Source: JAVJUV01 sp040220415 (GTDB lineage Bacteria > Pseudomonadota > Alphaproteobacteria > Rhodobacterales > Rhodobacteraceae). From it: a stretch of DNA of 64,000 bases. Below are positions 33,027-42,309 of this stretch, piece after piece. Numbering within the stretch: the stretch's first letter is position 1; every line of letters starts with the position of its first letter. The stretch spans positions 1 to 64,000 of the forward strand of contig JAVJUV010000162.1 in the NCBI GenBank assembly GCA_040220415.1, read 5' to 3'. Under the pieces are notes generated by a model, which was given only the letters and a program-made list of their open reading frames with translations, was not told where the DNA came from and ran no database searches. The translations under genes were made by a program, and so were the position numbers.

Positions 33027-33321
33027 GATCAGTGAAATCGCCGAAAAGGTCCGCTCGAAGAACGCGGGACCGTTCTGGGTGACGATCGACATCTTCTGCG
33101 GCAGCGCCGAGGCCTTCGCGCGTGTCCGCGACGGGCTGAAGACGGCCGAGGCCGCCCGCGTGCTCGGCGTGCCGACGCAGGAACTGAAGCGGTTCGACAT
33201 CGCGGAACTGAACGTGGTCAAGCTGTCGGCGCCGCGTCCCGCGGTTCAGGGCACCGTCGCAGACCGCGACATGCACGGCGCCGGGTGGGCCGTGTTGATC
33301 GCCGAGTTGGAAATCGGCTGA
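33019..33321 (+). CDS. DUF4387-family protein
   Basis: The 100-residue product shows EIAEKVRSKNAGPFWVTIDIFC, LNVVKLSAPRPAVQGTVADRDMHGAGWAVLI (core KLSAPRPAVQGTVADRDMHG), the features of the small DUF4387 domain that accompanies or is fused to AtuA-like proteins. It overlaps the upstream gene by 8 bp, so the two are translated together and probably form a complex. Function unknown. No terminator is evident in the 139 bp before the next gene. Confidence 0.78.
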   Translation: MPEISEIAEKVRSKNAGPFWVTIDIFCGSAEAFARVRDGLKTAEAARVLGVPTQELKRFDIAELNVVKLSAPRPAVQGTVADRDMHGAGWAVLIAELEIG

Positions 33322-33460
33322 CGTCGCGCCGCGGCCCGTCGGCAGAAACGCACGCGCGAAACACCAATACGGGTGACATTGCTGCAACGGTCAACTATAC
33401 TTTGCGGTGAGCGGCCAGATAAGGCCGTCGTTGAGGCAATTAATACAAAGGGCAGACCCC

Positions 33461-34018
33461 ATGACTCGATTCCCCCGTCGCGCCGTGCTGACAGGTGCCG
33501 CCGCTTCCCTGGCTCTGGCGGCCTGCGGAAATGGCATCGGCAGCCCCGGCGCCGCAAACATCGACGCCCGCGCGGACGCATCGCTGGCGTATCTGGACAG
33601 CAATTATCCCGGCACGCGCGACCTGCGCGATAAATCCGTCGGCATGCTTATCATGCCGCTCATCACCGAGGCCAGTTTCGGCTTCGGCGGGTCGTACGGA
33701 CGCGGTGCGCTTCGCGTCAACGGCGTCACCGTCGACTACTATTCGGCCGCCCAGGCCAGCTTCGGCATCCAGGCAGGCGCCCAGCAATACGCGCACGTTC
33801 TGTATTTCATGACCGAAGAGGCGCTGGCTGAGTTCCGTGCCTCGACCGGGTGGGCCGCCGGGGCGGACGTGAAATACGCGGTCAACGATCGGGGCGGCAA
33901 CCTGTCGGCAGAGACGACGACCGTTCTGGCGCCGGTTATCGCGGTGGTCTTCGGTCAGGCCGGCCTGATCGCCGGCGCTTCGGTTGAAGGCACAAAGTAC
34001 ACGCGCATCATTCCCTGA
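33461..34018 (+). CDS. SYLF/Ysc84-domain lipoprotein
   Basis: The 185-residue product has a twin-arginine-containing, lipoprotein-type leader (RFPRRAVLTGAAASLALAAC) with lipobox LALAAC. The mature domain has DKSVGMLIMPLITEASFGFGGSYGRGAL and ends with FGQAGLIAGASVEGTKYTRI, typical of the SYLF (lipid-binding, Ysc84) family. Members bind phosphoinositides in eukaryotes; the bacterial role is unclear. ATG 33461 is chosen for the leader. A strong terminator follows. Confidence 0.8.
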   Translation: MTRFPRRAVLTGAAASLALAACGNGIGSPGAANIDARADASLAYLDSNYPGTRDLRDKSVGMLIMPLITEASFGFGGSYGRGALRVNGVTVDYYSAAQASFGIQAGAQQYAHVLYFMTEEALAEFRASTGWAAGADVKYAVNDRGGNLSAETTTVLAPVIAVVFGQAGLIAGASVEGTKYTRIIP

Positions 34019-34042
34019 TCTTGTCGTCACCGGAATACGGGC

Positions 34043-34071
34043 GGAGGGGCATTCGCCCCTCCTTTTCTTTT
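34043..34071 (+). terminator. Terminator after the SYLF lipoprotein gene
   Basis: GGAGGGGC (34043-34050) and GCCCCTCC (34055-34062) form a perfect stem with a four-base loop (ATTC), followed by TTTTCTTTTT. Confidence 0.9.
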
Positions 34072-34180
34072 TCAGAGCCGTGACGTCGCGCTTGTACCGG
34101 CGGGAATGCGGGTACCGGCCCGAACCCACGTCCGCCGGCAGCGCGCGAACGCCGCCGGTTTCGGTCCGGGCAGAGCAGCC

Positions 34181-35053
34181 TCAGCCCAGCTTGCGCAGCC
34201 GCTTGAACAGGCTCGAGGTATCCCAGCGTCCGCCGCCCATCTTCTGGACGTCCTTGTAATACTGGTCGACCAGCGCGGTTACGGGCAGCGACGCGCCTGT
34301 CTCGTTCGCCGTATCGAGACAGATACCGAGATCCTTGCGCATCCAGTCCACCGCGAAGCCATGCTCGAAATGGTCGTCCAGCATCGTCTCGTAGCGGTTC
34401 GCCATCTGCCACGAGCCTGCCGCGCCCTGGCTGATCACCTCGACCACCGCGCGCCCGTCGAGACCGGCCTTCTCGGCGAAGTGCAGCGCCTCGGAAAGAC
34501 CCTGGACAAGGCCCGCGATGGCGATCTGATTGCACATCTTGGTCATCTGGCCCGCGCCCGAATCTCCGATGCGGCGGCAGATCTTGGAATAGGCGTCGAT
34601 GATCGGCGCGGCCCGGTCGTAGGCGCCCTTGTCGCCGCCGCACATGACCGACAGCTGACCATTCTCGGCCCCCGCCTGCCCGCCCGAGATCGGGGCGTCG
34701 ACGAAGGAAATGTTCTTCTTGTCGGCGGCGGCGTAAAGCTCGCGCGTGACCTTGGCGCTGACGGTGGTGTGATCAACGAAGATCGCGCCGCCCTTCATTC
34801 CGGCGAAGGCGCCGTCATCGCCCAGGCAGATCGAGCGCAGGTCGTCGTCGTTGCCGACGCAGGCCATGACGAAATCCGCTCCTGCGGCTGCCTCGCGCGG
34901 TGTCCTCGCGGCCTTTCCGCCGTGCTTGTCGGCCCAGGCCTCGGCTTTCGAGAAGGTGCGATTGTAGACGGTAACGGAATGCCCCGCGGCCTGAAGGTGC
35001 CCCGCCATCGGGAACCCCATGACCCCCAGACCCAGAAACGCGCAGTTTGCCAT
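34181..35053 (-). CDS. NAD(P)-dependent beta-hydroxyacid dehydrogenase (3-hydroxyisobutyrate dehydrogenase family)
   Basis: The 290-residue protein starts with the Rossmann motif FLGLGVMGFPMAGHL and has the family's substrate loop FVDAPISGGQAGAENGQLSVM. The catalytic-lysine helix is GQMTKMCNQIAIAGLVQGLSEAL, where K of TKMCNQ is the general acid, followed by WMRKDLGICLDTA. It could be 3-hydroxyisobutyrate, tartronate-semialdehyde or a glyoxylate reductase; AllA makes glyoxylate 12 kb away, so tartronate-semialdehyde reduction is conceivable but unproven. It is divergent from the penicillin-acylase gene with 74 bp between. Confidence 0.88.
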   Translation of the reverse strand: MANCAFLGLGVMGFPMAGHLQAAGHSVTVYNRTFSKAEAWADKHGGKAARTPREAAAGADFVMACVGNDDDLRSICLGDDGAFAGMKGGAIFVDHTTVSAKVTRELYAAADKKNISFVDAPISGGQAGAENGQLSVMCGGDKGAYDRAAPIIDAYSKICRRIGDSGAGQMTKMCNQIAIAGLVQGLSEALHFAEKAGLDGRAVVEVISQGAAGSWQMANRYETMLDDHFEHGFAVDWMRKDLGICLDTANETGASLPVTALVDQYYKDVQKMGGGRWDTSSLFKRLRKLG

Positions 35054-35127
35054 GGTATCCTCCCTTGTTTTCCGGCCTCGTGCGGGCTTTACCTAAAGGA
35101 CAGGCATTTCTAGTCAATAAGGCGCAC

Positions 35128-37593
35128 ATGCTTCGATTGTTCCGCTGGCTCGTCCGGATCGTGACCGGACTGGTCCTTTTGGGCCTTGCAGGCGTCGCGC
35201 TGCTGTACTGGTTCTTTTCGCGATCGATCCCGACCTACGACGAAACCCTAGTCGTTGCTGGCCTTGACGGGCCTGTCGAGATCGTGCGCGACAACGCGGG
35301 CGTGCCGCATATCTTCGGAGAATCCGATCACGACGTCTATTTCGGGCTTGGGATGGCCCATGCGCAGGACCGGCTGTGGCAGATGCTGATGATGCGCCGG
35401 ACTGCCCAGGGCCGGCTGTCCGAGCTTCTGGGCAACCGGACGGTGCGAATCGACGAACTGATCCGCCGCTACGATCTGTATGCCCTTTCGGTCCGGTCGG
35501 TCGATGCGCTGGACGATTACAGCACCGCGGCGCTGGAAGCCTATTCGGACGGAATAAACGCCTGGCTGAGGGAAGTGAACGAAGGCGCGCGCGGACGCGG
35601 CGCACCGGAGTTCTGGCTGTTCGAACCGTCGATCGCGCCCTGGCAGCCTGCCGATTCGATCGCCGTCGGCAAGCTGATGGCGCTGCAATTGTCCTCGCAC
35701 CTGGAAACCGAAGTGCTGCGCGCGCGGGTTTCGCTGATGCTGCCGGACGAGCGCGTGGCAGATATTCTGCCCGACACCCCCGGCGAAGGGATTGCGGCGC
35801 TGCCGGAATACGCCTCGCTCTTCGACGCGCCCCTGCCGCGGTTCGCGGATATGGGGCCCATGCCCGACGATCCGCTTTCGCCCTTCAGGCCCCGCGCCTT
35901 CGCCGGCGCCTCGAATGGCTGGGCGGCCGCACCTTCGCGCTCGGCCGCCGGAGGCACGCTGCTGGCCAACGATCCGCACCTGGGCTTCACCGCGCCGTCG
36001 ATCTGGTACCTGGCCCGGCTGGAACTGGAAACGGGCGGCGTTATCGGCGGCACGATTCCCGGCGCGCCGCTGGTGCTGGTCGGGCGCTCGGACCGCGTCG
36101 GCTGGGCGATGACCTCGGCCTATGCCGACGACCAGGACGTGTTCATCGAAAAGCTGAACCCCGACAACCGCGAAGAGGTGCTGACACCGGATGGGTGGAA
36201 GCCGCTGGTCTCGCGGCAGTCGATCATCACAGTGAAGGACGCCGATCCGGTCACGATCACGCTTCGAAACTCGGAGAACGGCCCGATCCTGCCCGGCGCG
36301 CATTATGACCTGGGCGCGATCACGCCGCCCGGTCATGTCACCTCGCTGGCCTGGACCGCGCTGTCGCCCGCCGACACCTCGATCCAGGCCATCCTGGGCG
36401 TGATGCGATCGGGCAACCTGGACGAGGCGCTGGCCGCGACCGACGCCTATGTGGCGCCGTCGCAGAACCTGACGCTGGTCGACGGCGAGAGGATCGCGAT
36501 GAAGGTGATCGGCGCGCTGCCCCGCCGCGCCGCGCGGCACCAGACGCAGGGCCGGATGCCTTCGCCGGGCTGGCTGGCCGAGAATCGCTGGCAGGGCCGG
36601 CAGAATCCGTCTGCCAACCCGGTCTTCATCGACCCCGAGGGCGGTATCCTTGGCAATACCAACAACAAGAGCATCGACCGGCCCTTTCCGTTCCATGTCA
36701 GCTTCGACTGGGGCGACACCCAGCGCGTGCAGCGGTGGGAACGGCTGATGCAGTCGCGCGAGGTGCATACCCGCGAAAGCTTCATCGAGGCGCAGCTGGA
36801 CACTGTGTCGGTGACGGCGCGCACGCTTCTGCCGCTGGTCGCCCGCAATCTGTGGTTCACCGGCGAGGCCGCAGCCGAAGGCACGCCCGAGCGCCGCCGC
36901 CGCCAGGCGCTGGATCTGCTGGCGAACTGGAACGGCGAGATGAACGAGCATCTGCCAGAGCCGCTGATCTATGCGGCCTGGATGCGAAATCTGCAGGACC
37001 GGCTGATCCGCGACGAACTGGGCACGCTGGCCGATGCGTTCCGCCACGCCGACCCGATCTTTCTGGAGCGCGTCTTCCGCGACGTCGAAGGCGCGGCGAC
37101 GTGGTGCGACGTCGTCCAGTCCGCCCCCGAGGAGACCTGCACCGAGATCGCGCGGCTGGCGCTGGACGACGCGCTGCTGTGGATCGACGAAACCTGGGGA
37201 CAGTCGCTTGATTCGCTGCGCTGGGGCGATGCGCACCAGGCCACGCACGATCACGCCGTGCTGGGAAACGTGGGCTGGTTTTCCTGGATCGTGAACATCC
37301 GCCAGTCGACCAGCGGCGGCGATCAGACGCTTCTGCGCGGCCTGACCTCGGGCGAAGACCCGGCGCCGTTCCTGAACGTCCACGGCGCCGGCTATCGCGG
37401 CGTCTATGACTTCGCGGACCCGGATTCCTCGGTGTTCATCATCTCGACGGGACAATCCGGCCACCCGCTGTCGCGGCATTACGACGATCTGGGCGAGTTG
37501 TGGCGGCGGGGCGAATACATCCCGATGACGCTGGACCCCAACCTGGCGCGCGCGGGCGCGGTCGGGATCATTCGGCTTGAGCCGGGGGAATAG
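35128..37593 (+). CDS. Penicillin acylase family protein (Ntn hydrolase)
   Basis: The 821-residue protein has an N-terminal anchor or signal helix (RIVTGLVLLGLAGVALLYWFF), an alpha-chain domain (IVRDNAGVPHIFGESDHDVYFGLGMAHAQDRLWQM) and the autocatalytic junction FAGASNGWAAAP with candidate nucleophile Ser262. A beta chain begins there (LLANDPHLGFTAPSIWYLARLE; GIP-like PGAPLVLVGRSDRVGWAMT). These are hallmarks of self-cleaving penicillin/AHL acylases acting in the periplasm on amide bonds, possibly quorum signals or acylated amino acids; the natural substrate is unknown. ATG 35128 follows AAGG. It converges on hflX with only 3 bp between stops. Confidence 0.9.
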   Translation: MLRLFRWLVRIVTGLVLLGLAGVALLYWFFSRSIPTYDETLVVAGLDGPVEIVRDNAGVPHIFGESDHDVYFGLGMAHAQDRLWQMLMMRRTAQGRLSELLGNRTVRIDELIRRYDLYALSVRSVDALDDYSTAALEAYSDGINAWLREVNEGARGRGAPEFWLFEPSIAPWQPADSIAVGKLMALQLSSHLETEVLRARVSLMLPDERVADILPDTPGEGIAALPEYASLFDAPLPRFADMGPMPDDPLSPFRPRAFAGASNGWAAAPSRSAAGGTLLANDPHLGFTAPSIWYLARLELETGGVIGGTIPGAPLVLVGRSDRVGWAMTSAYADDQDVFIEKLNPDNREEVLTPDGWKPLVSRQSIITVKDADPVTITLRNSENGPILPGAHYDLGAITPPGHVTSLAWTALSPADTSIQAILGVMRSGNLDEALAATDAYVAPSQNLTLVDGERIAMKVIGALPRRAARHQTQGRMPSPGWLAENRWQGRQNPSANPVFIDPEGGILGNTNNKSIDRPFPFHVSFDWGDTQRVQRWERLMQSREVHTRESFIEAQLDTVSVTARTLLPLVARNLWFTGEAAAEGTPERRRRQALDLLANWNGEMNEHLPEPLIYAAWMRNLQDRLIRDELGTLADAFRHADPIFLERVFRDVEGAATWCDVVQSAPEETCTEIARLALDDALLWIDETWGQSLDSLRWGDAHQATHDHAVLGNVGWFSWIVNIRQSTSGGDQTLLRGLTSGEDPAPFLNVHGAGYRGVYDFADPDSSVFIISTGQSGHPLSRHYDDLGELWRRGEYIPMTLDPNLARAGAVGIIRLEPGE

Positions 37594-37596
37594 GCG

Positions 37597-38871
37597 TCAC
37601 AGCCGCGAGAAGCGGGCCGCCTGAGCCGGGGTCCAGCTGACGCTAAGCCTGGTGCCGTCCTTCGTTTCGGTCTCGTCCACGACCACGCCCTGTTCGAAGA
37701 GCCATGCCCGGCGGCGGCCGTCGCCGTGCGCCAGCATCACGACGTCGCGCACACGGTCGCGGTCCAGTTCGGCCGTCACCGCGGCGATGACAGCCTGCAC
37801 CCCCTCGCCGGTCACCGCCGAGATCGCCTGCACGTTCTCTTTCCGCGCCGCCTGCGTCTCGAGCGCCTCGCGCCCGGCGGCGTCCAGAAGGTCGATCTTG
37901 TTCCAGACTTCGATCATCGGTGTGGCCTGCGCAACGCCGAGATCCTCGAGAATGGCCTCGACGTCGCTGGCCTGCTCCTCGGTCTCGGGATGCGCGATGT
38001 CGCGGACATGCAGAATAAGGTCCGCTTCGAGCACCTCTTCCAGCGTCGCGCGGAAAGCCGCGACCAGTTGCGTCGGCAAATCCGAGATGAAGCCCACGGT
38101 GTCCGACAGGATCACGTCGCGGCCCGTGGGCAATCTGACGGCCCGCATCGTCGGGTCCAGCGTGGCGAACAGCATGTCCTTGGCCAGCACCGCGGAACCG
38201 GTCAGCCTGTTGAACAGCGTGGATTTCCCGGCGTTCGTATATCCCACCAGCGCGACGATCGGATAGGGCACCTTTGCGCGCGCGGCGCGGTGCAGGCTGC
38301 GGGTCTTCACCACCTTGTCCAATTGCCGCTTCAGCCGCGTCAGCTGTTCGTCGATGGCGCGGCGGTCCGCCTCGATCTGGGTTTCGCCGGGACCGCCGAC
38401 GAAGCCCAGGCCGCCCCGCTGCCGTTCGAGGTGGGTCCAGGCGCGGACAAGGCGCGTGCGCTGGTAGCTGAGCGCCGCCATCTCGACCTGCAGCACCCCC
38501 TCGCGGGTCGCGGCGCGGTCCGAGAAGATCTCGAGGATCAGCCCGGTCCGGTCCAGAAGCTTGGTCTTCCACGCGCGTTCCAGGTTGCGCTGCTGCACCG
38601 GCGTCACCGGACCATCGATCAGAACCAGCCCGATCTCGTCGTCCTCGATCCGGCGCCCCAGCTCCTCGATCTTTCCCTTGCCGAACAGCATCCCCGGTTG
38701 CGGTTTCTGAAGCCGCACGATTTCCGCGCCTTCTATCTGCAGCCCCGGCAACGCATGCGCCAGCGACACGGCCTCTTCCAACGCGTAATGCGCGTCGCGG
38801 CGGCCGGGATCGCTGGTGATGTCAGGATGCAGAACGAGCGCGCGGGTGTCTTTCGCTGCGGTCGTTTCCAA
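37597..38871 (-). CDS. hflX: GTPase HflX
   Basis: A ribosome-associated GTPase that splits stalled or heat-damaged 70S ribosomes. The 424-residue protein has the HflX N-terminal domain (GAEIVRLQKPQPGMLFGKGKIEEL; VLIDGPVTPVQQRNLE), the glycine-rich linker GGLGFVGGPGETQIEADRR (motif GGPGETQ) and a G domain with G1 GYTNAGKST, G3 DTVGF and G4 NKID. The start is TTG 38871, 2 bp after the hfq stop; no other start gives the conserved N-terminus. The hfq-hflX order is conserved in proteobacteria. Confidence 0.95.
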   Translation of the reverse strand: METTAAKDTRALVLHPDITSDPGRRDAHYALEEAVSLAHALPGLQIEGAEIVRLQKPQPGMLFGKGKIEELGRRIEDDEIGLVLIDGPVTPVQQRNLERAWKTKLLDRTGLILEIFSDRAATREGVLQVEMAALSYQRTRLVRAWTHLERQRGGLGFVGGPGETQIEADRRAIDEQLTRLKRQLDKVVKTRSLHRAARAKVPYPIVALVGYTNAGKSTLFNRLTGSAVLAKDMLFATLDPTMRAVRLPTGRDVILSDTVGFISDLPTQLVAAFRATLEEVLEADLILHVRDIAHPETEEQASDVEAILEDLGVAQATPMIEVWNKIDLLDAAGREALETQAARKENVQAISAVTGEGVQAVIAAVTAELDRDRVRDVVMLAHGDGRRRAWLFEQGVVVDETETKDGTRLSVSWTPAQAARFSRL

Positions 38872-38873
38872 TC

Positions 38874-39107
38874 TTATTCTTCACCCTCGTAAAGATTGAT
38901 CGGCTGCGCCGGCATGATCGTGGAAATCGCATGTTTGTAGACAAGTTGCGATTGTCCGTCACGACGCAGCAACACACAAAAGTTGTCGAACCAGGTAATG
39001 ACACCTTGCAGTTTGACGCCATTGATAAGGAAGATGGTCACCGGGACCTTCGTCTTCCTGACATGGTTCAGAAATGCGTCCTGCAAATTCTGTCTGTCCG
39101 AAGCCAT
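38874..39107 (-). CDS. hfq: RNA chaperone Hfq
   Basis: The 77-residue Hfq forms a hexameric ring that pairs small RNAs with mRNAs. Sm1 and Sm2 motifs are clear: NLQDAFLNHVRKTKVPVTIFLINGVKLQG (Q of LQD, F in AFL) and YKHAISTIMP, the distal KH motif. Alphaproteobacterial Hfq is usually this short, without the acidic tail of E. coli. ATG 39107 gives the standard MASDRQNLQD N-terminus; the longer frame to 39170 is not typical. It is cotranscribed with hflX. Confidence 0.97.
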   Translation of the reverse strand: MASDRQNLQDAFLNHVRKTKVPVTIFLINGVKLQGVITWFDNFCVLLRRDGQSQLVYKHAISTIMPAQPINLYEGEE

Positions 39108-39254
39108 GAGCTTTTGAGCCTTCTTTCTTTCCGCCGGGAAATCTGACCGGCTGGTGGATCGTGGAAACAATATGTAACGCGAAGTAAACGCTGACTACCC
39201 CCAAAAAGGGGTCAACGCGGTTCTTTGTGACGCTATTTCAAGCGCTTCCCGACC

Positions 39255-40775
39255 CTATCGCCAGAACTCGGGGTTGAGAAGGGCGATGATCGCCAGTGTT
39301 TCGAGCCGCCCGAGAATCATCGCCGCGCTGAGAATCGCCTTGGCGGCATCGTTCAGTTGCGCCAGATTCACCGGCATGTCGCCCGCCACTTCGGTCAGGG
39401 GGCCGGTCGTGGAAAGCGTCGCTATCGTCAGGATCATCGCCTCTTCGAAGTCGACATGCGCGACCAGCGACAGGGCCAGCGTCACCACGGCGATGGATAT
39501 GGCGAAAAGCATGAAGAAAACCCATGCCACATAGGCGCCCTGCCGGCGGAAGCGCCGCGCCGCCTGCCCCGCGCCGCCGATCGAGGACGGCAGGACCAGT
39601 TTCTCCATCTCGCGCATCCCGTGCTTGTAGAGCGCATAGACCCGCAGCAGCTTGACGCCGCCGGCGGTGGTCGCCACCCCGCCGCCGAATACCGCAAGGC
39701 CCAGCAGCAGCACACCGGGCGAACCCAAGCCGGACCAGGCCCGGGCCGTGGCCCAATGCTCGGATTCGAACCCGGCGGTCGTCAGGAACGACGTCACCGT
39801 GAACAGCGCCCCCCAGAGCCCCATCAGGCCTTCGTAGGCAGAGACAGCCAGCCCCTCTTCGAAGGTCGCGCCGAAATGACGGAAGAACAAAAGGGTCGAC
39901 AGCGAGACGATGATCAAGAGACCCAGGCGCAGTTCCGGGTCACGCACCAGGCTGTGCCAGCCGTCGGGACGCTCGTAGGCGGAAAAGGTCACCCGCGACA
40001 GCGCGAAGACCAGGAAGATCATGACCAGCGCCTCGCCCACGATGCCGGAACCGCCACCCGAGTCGCCGCCGACAGGCGATATCCCCGATGTCGCCATTGT
40101 GGACATCGCGTGGCAGAAGGATACCAGCGGCGTGTCACCGGCGATCAGAAGCGCGATCCAGAGTGCCGCCGTCAGTCCCCCGTAGATCGGCGCGAACCGG
40201 ACCGAGAAGCGCATCAACCGCTCGGATGCATCCGCCACCCGGTCGATCTGCGCGGTGCTGATCGTCGCGCCGCTGCCGACCTCGCGCGAGGACGACACCT
40301 CGTAGCCGCCGAGGTTCAAGGGCGCCATGACCGAAATCGCCGTCACCCAGACGAAGAAGCCGCCCAGCCAGCCCACGAAGGCGCGCCAGAGATGCACCGT
40401 CGGCGGCAACCGGTCGGGCTCGAACAGCGTCAGACCGGTCGTCGTCAGACTGGAGACCATCTCGACGTAGGCATTCAGAAAGATCGTGTTCGGAACCGCC
40501 TCGTTGAAGGGCACCGCCAGCATCACCGGCAGCAGGGTGAATGTCATCAGGATCGAGATCAGGTGGCTGCGCCCCTGCCGCCGGATACTGTAGTTGGACG
40601 TCGCCAGCGCAATCATCGCGAACAGCACCAGGAACAGTATGCTCCAGTAAAAGAACGCCTGAGCGGTCGCGTGATCGTTCACCGCGAGGCCGTGCATCGC
40701 CGGCACCAGCATCGCAAGCCCGCTGATCCCGGTCAGAAGGACGATGAAAGGCAGATCGGCAAGCCGGGCCAGCAT
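39255..40775 (-). CDS. trkH: Trk-type potassium uptake membrane subunit
   Basis: The 506-residue integral membrane protein has the TrkH/KtrB pattern of four pore loops. Filter-like segments are SSLTTTGLTLFE, MSTMATSGISPVGG, TSFLTTAGFESEHW and IATLSTTGPLTEV, each with the glycine of the selectivity filter. A large hydrophobic N-terminus precedes them. It moves K+ (with Na+ or H+ coupling) under control of TrkA. ATG 40775 shares one base with the trkA stop (TGATG). The open frame extends antisense-free through trkA, but that part is not real. Confidence 0.95.
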   Translation of the reverse strand: MLARLADLPFIVLLTGISGLAMLVPAMHGLAVNDHATAQAFFYWSILFLVLFAMIALATSNYSIRRQGRSHLISILMTFTLLPVMLAVPFNEAVPNTIFLNAYVEMVSSLTTTGLTLFEPDRLPPTVHLWRAFVGWLGGFFVWVTAISVMAPLNLGGYEVSSSREVGSGATISTAQIDRVADASERLMRFSVRFAPIYGGLTAALWIALLIAGDTPLVSFCHAMSTMATSGISPVGGDSGGGSGIVGEALVMIFLVFALSRVTFSAYERPDGWHSLVRDPELRLGLLIIVSLSTLLFFRHFGATFEEGLAVSAYEGLMGLWGALFTVTSFLTTAGFESEHWATARAWSGLGSPGVLLLGLAVFGGGVATTAGGVKLLRVYALYKHGMREMEKLVLPSSIGGAGQAARRFRRQGAYVAWVFFMLFAISIAVVTLALSLVAHVDFEEAMILTIATLSTTGPLTEVAGDMPVNLAQLNDAAKAILSAAMILGRLETLAIIALLNPEFWR

Positions 40776-42151
40776 CAGAAAAAGTCGATCGAAACCTGGA
40801 ACAGACGTTCGACCTCCGGCACGTCGGCGGCCATCGCGAAAACCACGATGACGTCGCCCTCTTCGATCCGCAGGCTGCCAGTGGGCTTGACCACCTTGCC
40901 CTCCTTCATGACGGCGCCGACCAGCACGCCCTCGGGGAAGTCGATGTCGCGGATCGCCTTGCCCGCAAGCGGCGAGGTGCCCAGGATCTGCGCCTCGATC
41001 ACCTCCGCCTCGGCGTCTCCGATCGAGTAGACGCCCCGCACCCGGCCATGCCGGATATGGCGCAGGATCGACGACACGGTCGTGGCGCGCGGGTTGATGT
41101 AGGCGTCGATGTCCAGAGGTTCCATCAGCGGCAGAAGCGTCGGATCGTTGATCAGGGCGATCGACATCGGGCAGCCCGCCTGCTTGGCGCGGACGCTGGC
41201 CAGAAGGTTGGTCTTGTCGTCGTCGGTCACCGCCAGGATGGCGTCGGCCCGGTCGATCCCGGCCTCGGCCAGAAGCTCCATGTTCAGACCGTCGCCATGC
41301 AGGACGATGGTCCTTTCCAGCGCGTCGGCGGCGCGTTCCGCACAGGCCCGGTTCTTCTCGATCACCTTGGCGCGCAGGCGATCCGCCCTGCCTTCCAGCG
41401 CCTTGGCCACGGCCAGCCCGACGTTGCCACCGCCGATGATCACGACCCGTTCCTGCCGGTGGACGGTCTTGCCGAAGATCTCGAAGGTCCGCGTGATGTC
41501 CTCGACATGCGCCACCACGTAGATCTGGTCCTCGGCGAACAACTGGTCGCCCGGCTCGGGCGCGAACAGTTTCTCTTTCCGACGCACGCCCACCACGATC
41601 GCGCGAAGCGTCGAGAACAGGTCCGTCAGTTGCCGAAGCGGCGTGTTCAGGACCGGGCAATCGTCGTCAAGCTGGATGCCCAGAAGCTGCGCCTTGCCCT
41701 CGAGGAACAGTTCGGTGTCGAAAGCCGCCGGCGCGTTCAGACGTCTGAGCGCCGCCTCGGCAACCTCGCGCTCGGGGCTGATCACCACGTCGATCGGCAG
41801 ATGCTCGCGCCGGTAGAGGTCCGAATAGATCGCCGTCAGGTAGCTTTGCGAACGCAGCCGCGCGATCTTGCGGGGGATCGAGAAGATCGAATGCGCCACC
41901 TGGCAGGTGACCATGTTCACTTCGTCCGAGAAGGTGGCAGCGATGATCATGTCCGCGTCGCGCGCGCCGGCGCGCTCCAGGATGTCGGGATAGCTGGCAT
42001 GGCCCGCGATGCCCTGGACATCCAGCGTATCCGTGGCCCGGCGCACAAGCTCGGGGTTGTTGTCGACCACGGTGACGTCGTTGCGTTCACCCGAAAGGTG
42101 CCGCGCGATCTGCCAGCCGACCTGCCCCGCGCCGCAGATGATGACCTTCAT
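40775..42151 (-). CDS. trkA: Trk system potassium uptake regulator
   Basis: The 458-residue cytosolic gating ring protein has two tandem RCK units. Each has a Rossmann nucleotide site (KVIICGAGQVGWQIARHL at the N-terminus and VVIIGGGNVGLAVAKAL in the middle) and an RCK_C domain (SPLAGKAIRDIDFPEGVLVGAV in the second; GIQLDDDCPVLNTPLRQL in the first). NAD(H)/ATP binding controls TrkH. ATG 42151 has AGAGG seven bases upstream. First gene of a trkA-trkH operon. Confidence 0.96.
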   Translation of the reverse strand: MKVIICGAGQVGWQIARHLSGERNDVTVVDNNPELVRRATDTLDVQGIAGHASYPDILERAGARDADMIIAATFSDEVNMVTCQVAHSIFSIPRKIARLRSQSYLTAIYSDLYRREHLPIDVVISPEREVAEAALRRLNAPAAFDTELFLEGKAQLLGIQLDDDCPVLNTPLRQLTDLFSTLRAIVVGVRRKEKLFAPEPGDQLFAEDQIYVVAHVEDITRTFEIFGKTVHRQERVVIIGGGNVGLAVAKALEGRADRLRAKVIEKNRACAERAADALERTIVLHGDGLNMELLAEAGIDRADAILAVTDDDKTNLLASVRAKQAGCPMSIALINDPTLLPLMEPLDIDAYINPRATTVSSILRHIRHGRVRGVYSIGDAEAEVIEAQILGTSPLAGKAIRDIDFPEGVLVGAVMKEGKVVKPTGSLRIEEGDVIVVFAMAADVPEVERLFQVSIDFF

Positions 42152-42309
42152 GGATGCCTCTTGGCCGCCCCGGTTCCCGACTGTCTGGCACGTAGGCCCC
42201 GCGCATTCAAGCGCGGCCGTCACCCCCGCTTCGCCAAAAAAACGCCGACCGCTGAAACTTTTCCGAAAACCGCCCGTGGCTTCGGATGCAAACACTCAAG
42301 GAGGGTCAC

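Noticed and set aside
39108..39254. Promoter TTGACC with ACCCC/GGGGT inverted repeat between trkH and hfq
   Set aside because: The hexamer has no acceptable -10 at 16-18 bp, and the inverted repeat is too short to call a terminator or operator.
42254..42277. ECF-type promoter GAAAC-N16-CGT before the DUF7282-like gene
   Set aside because: The match is partial and no comparable motif was found before the sigma gene or the cupin, so autoregulation cannot be argued.
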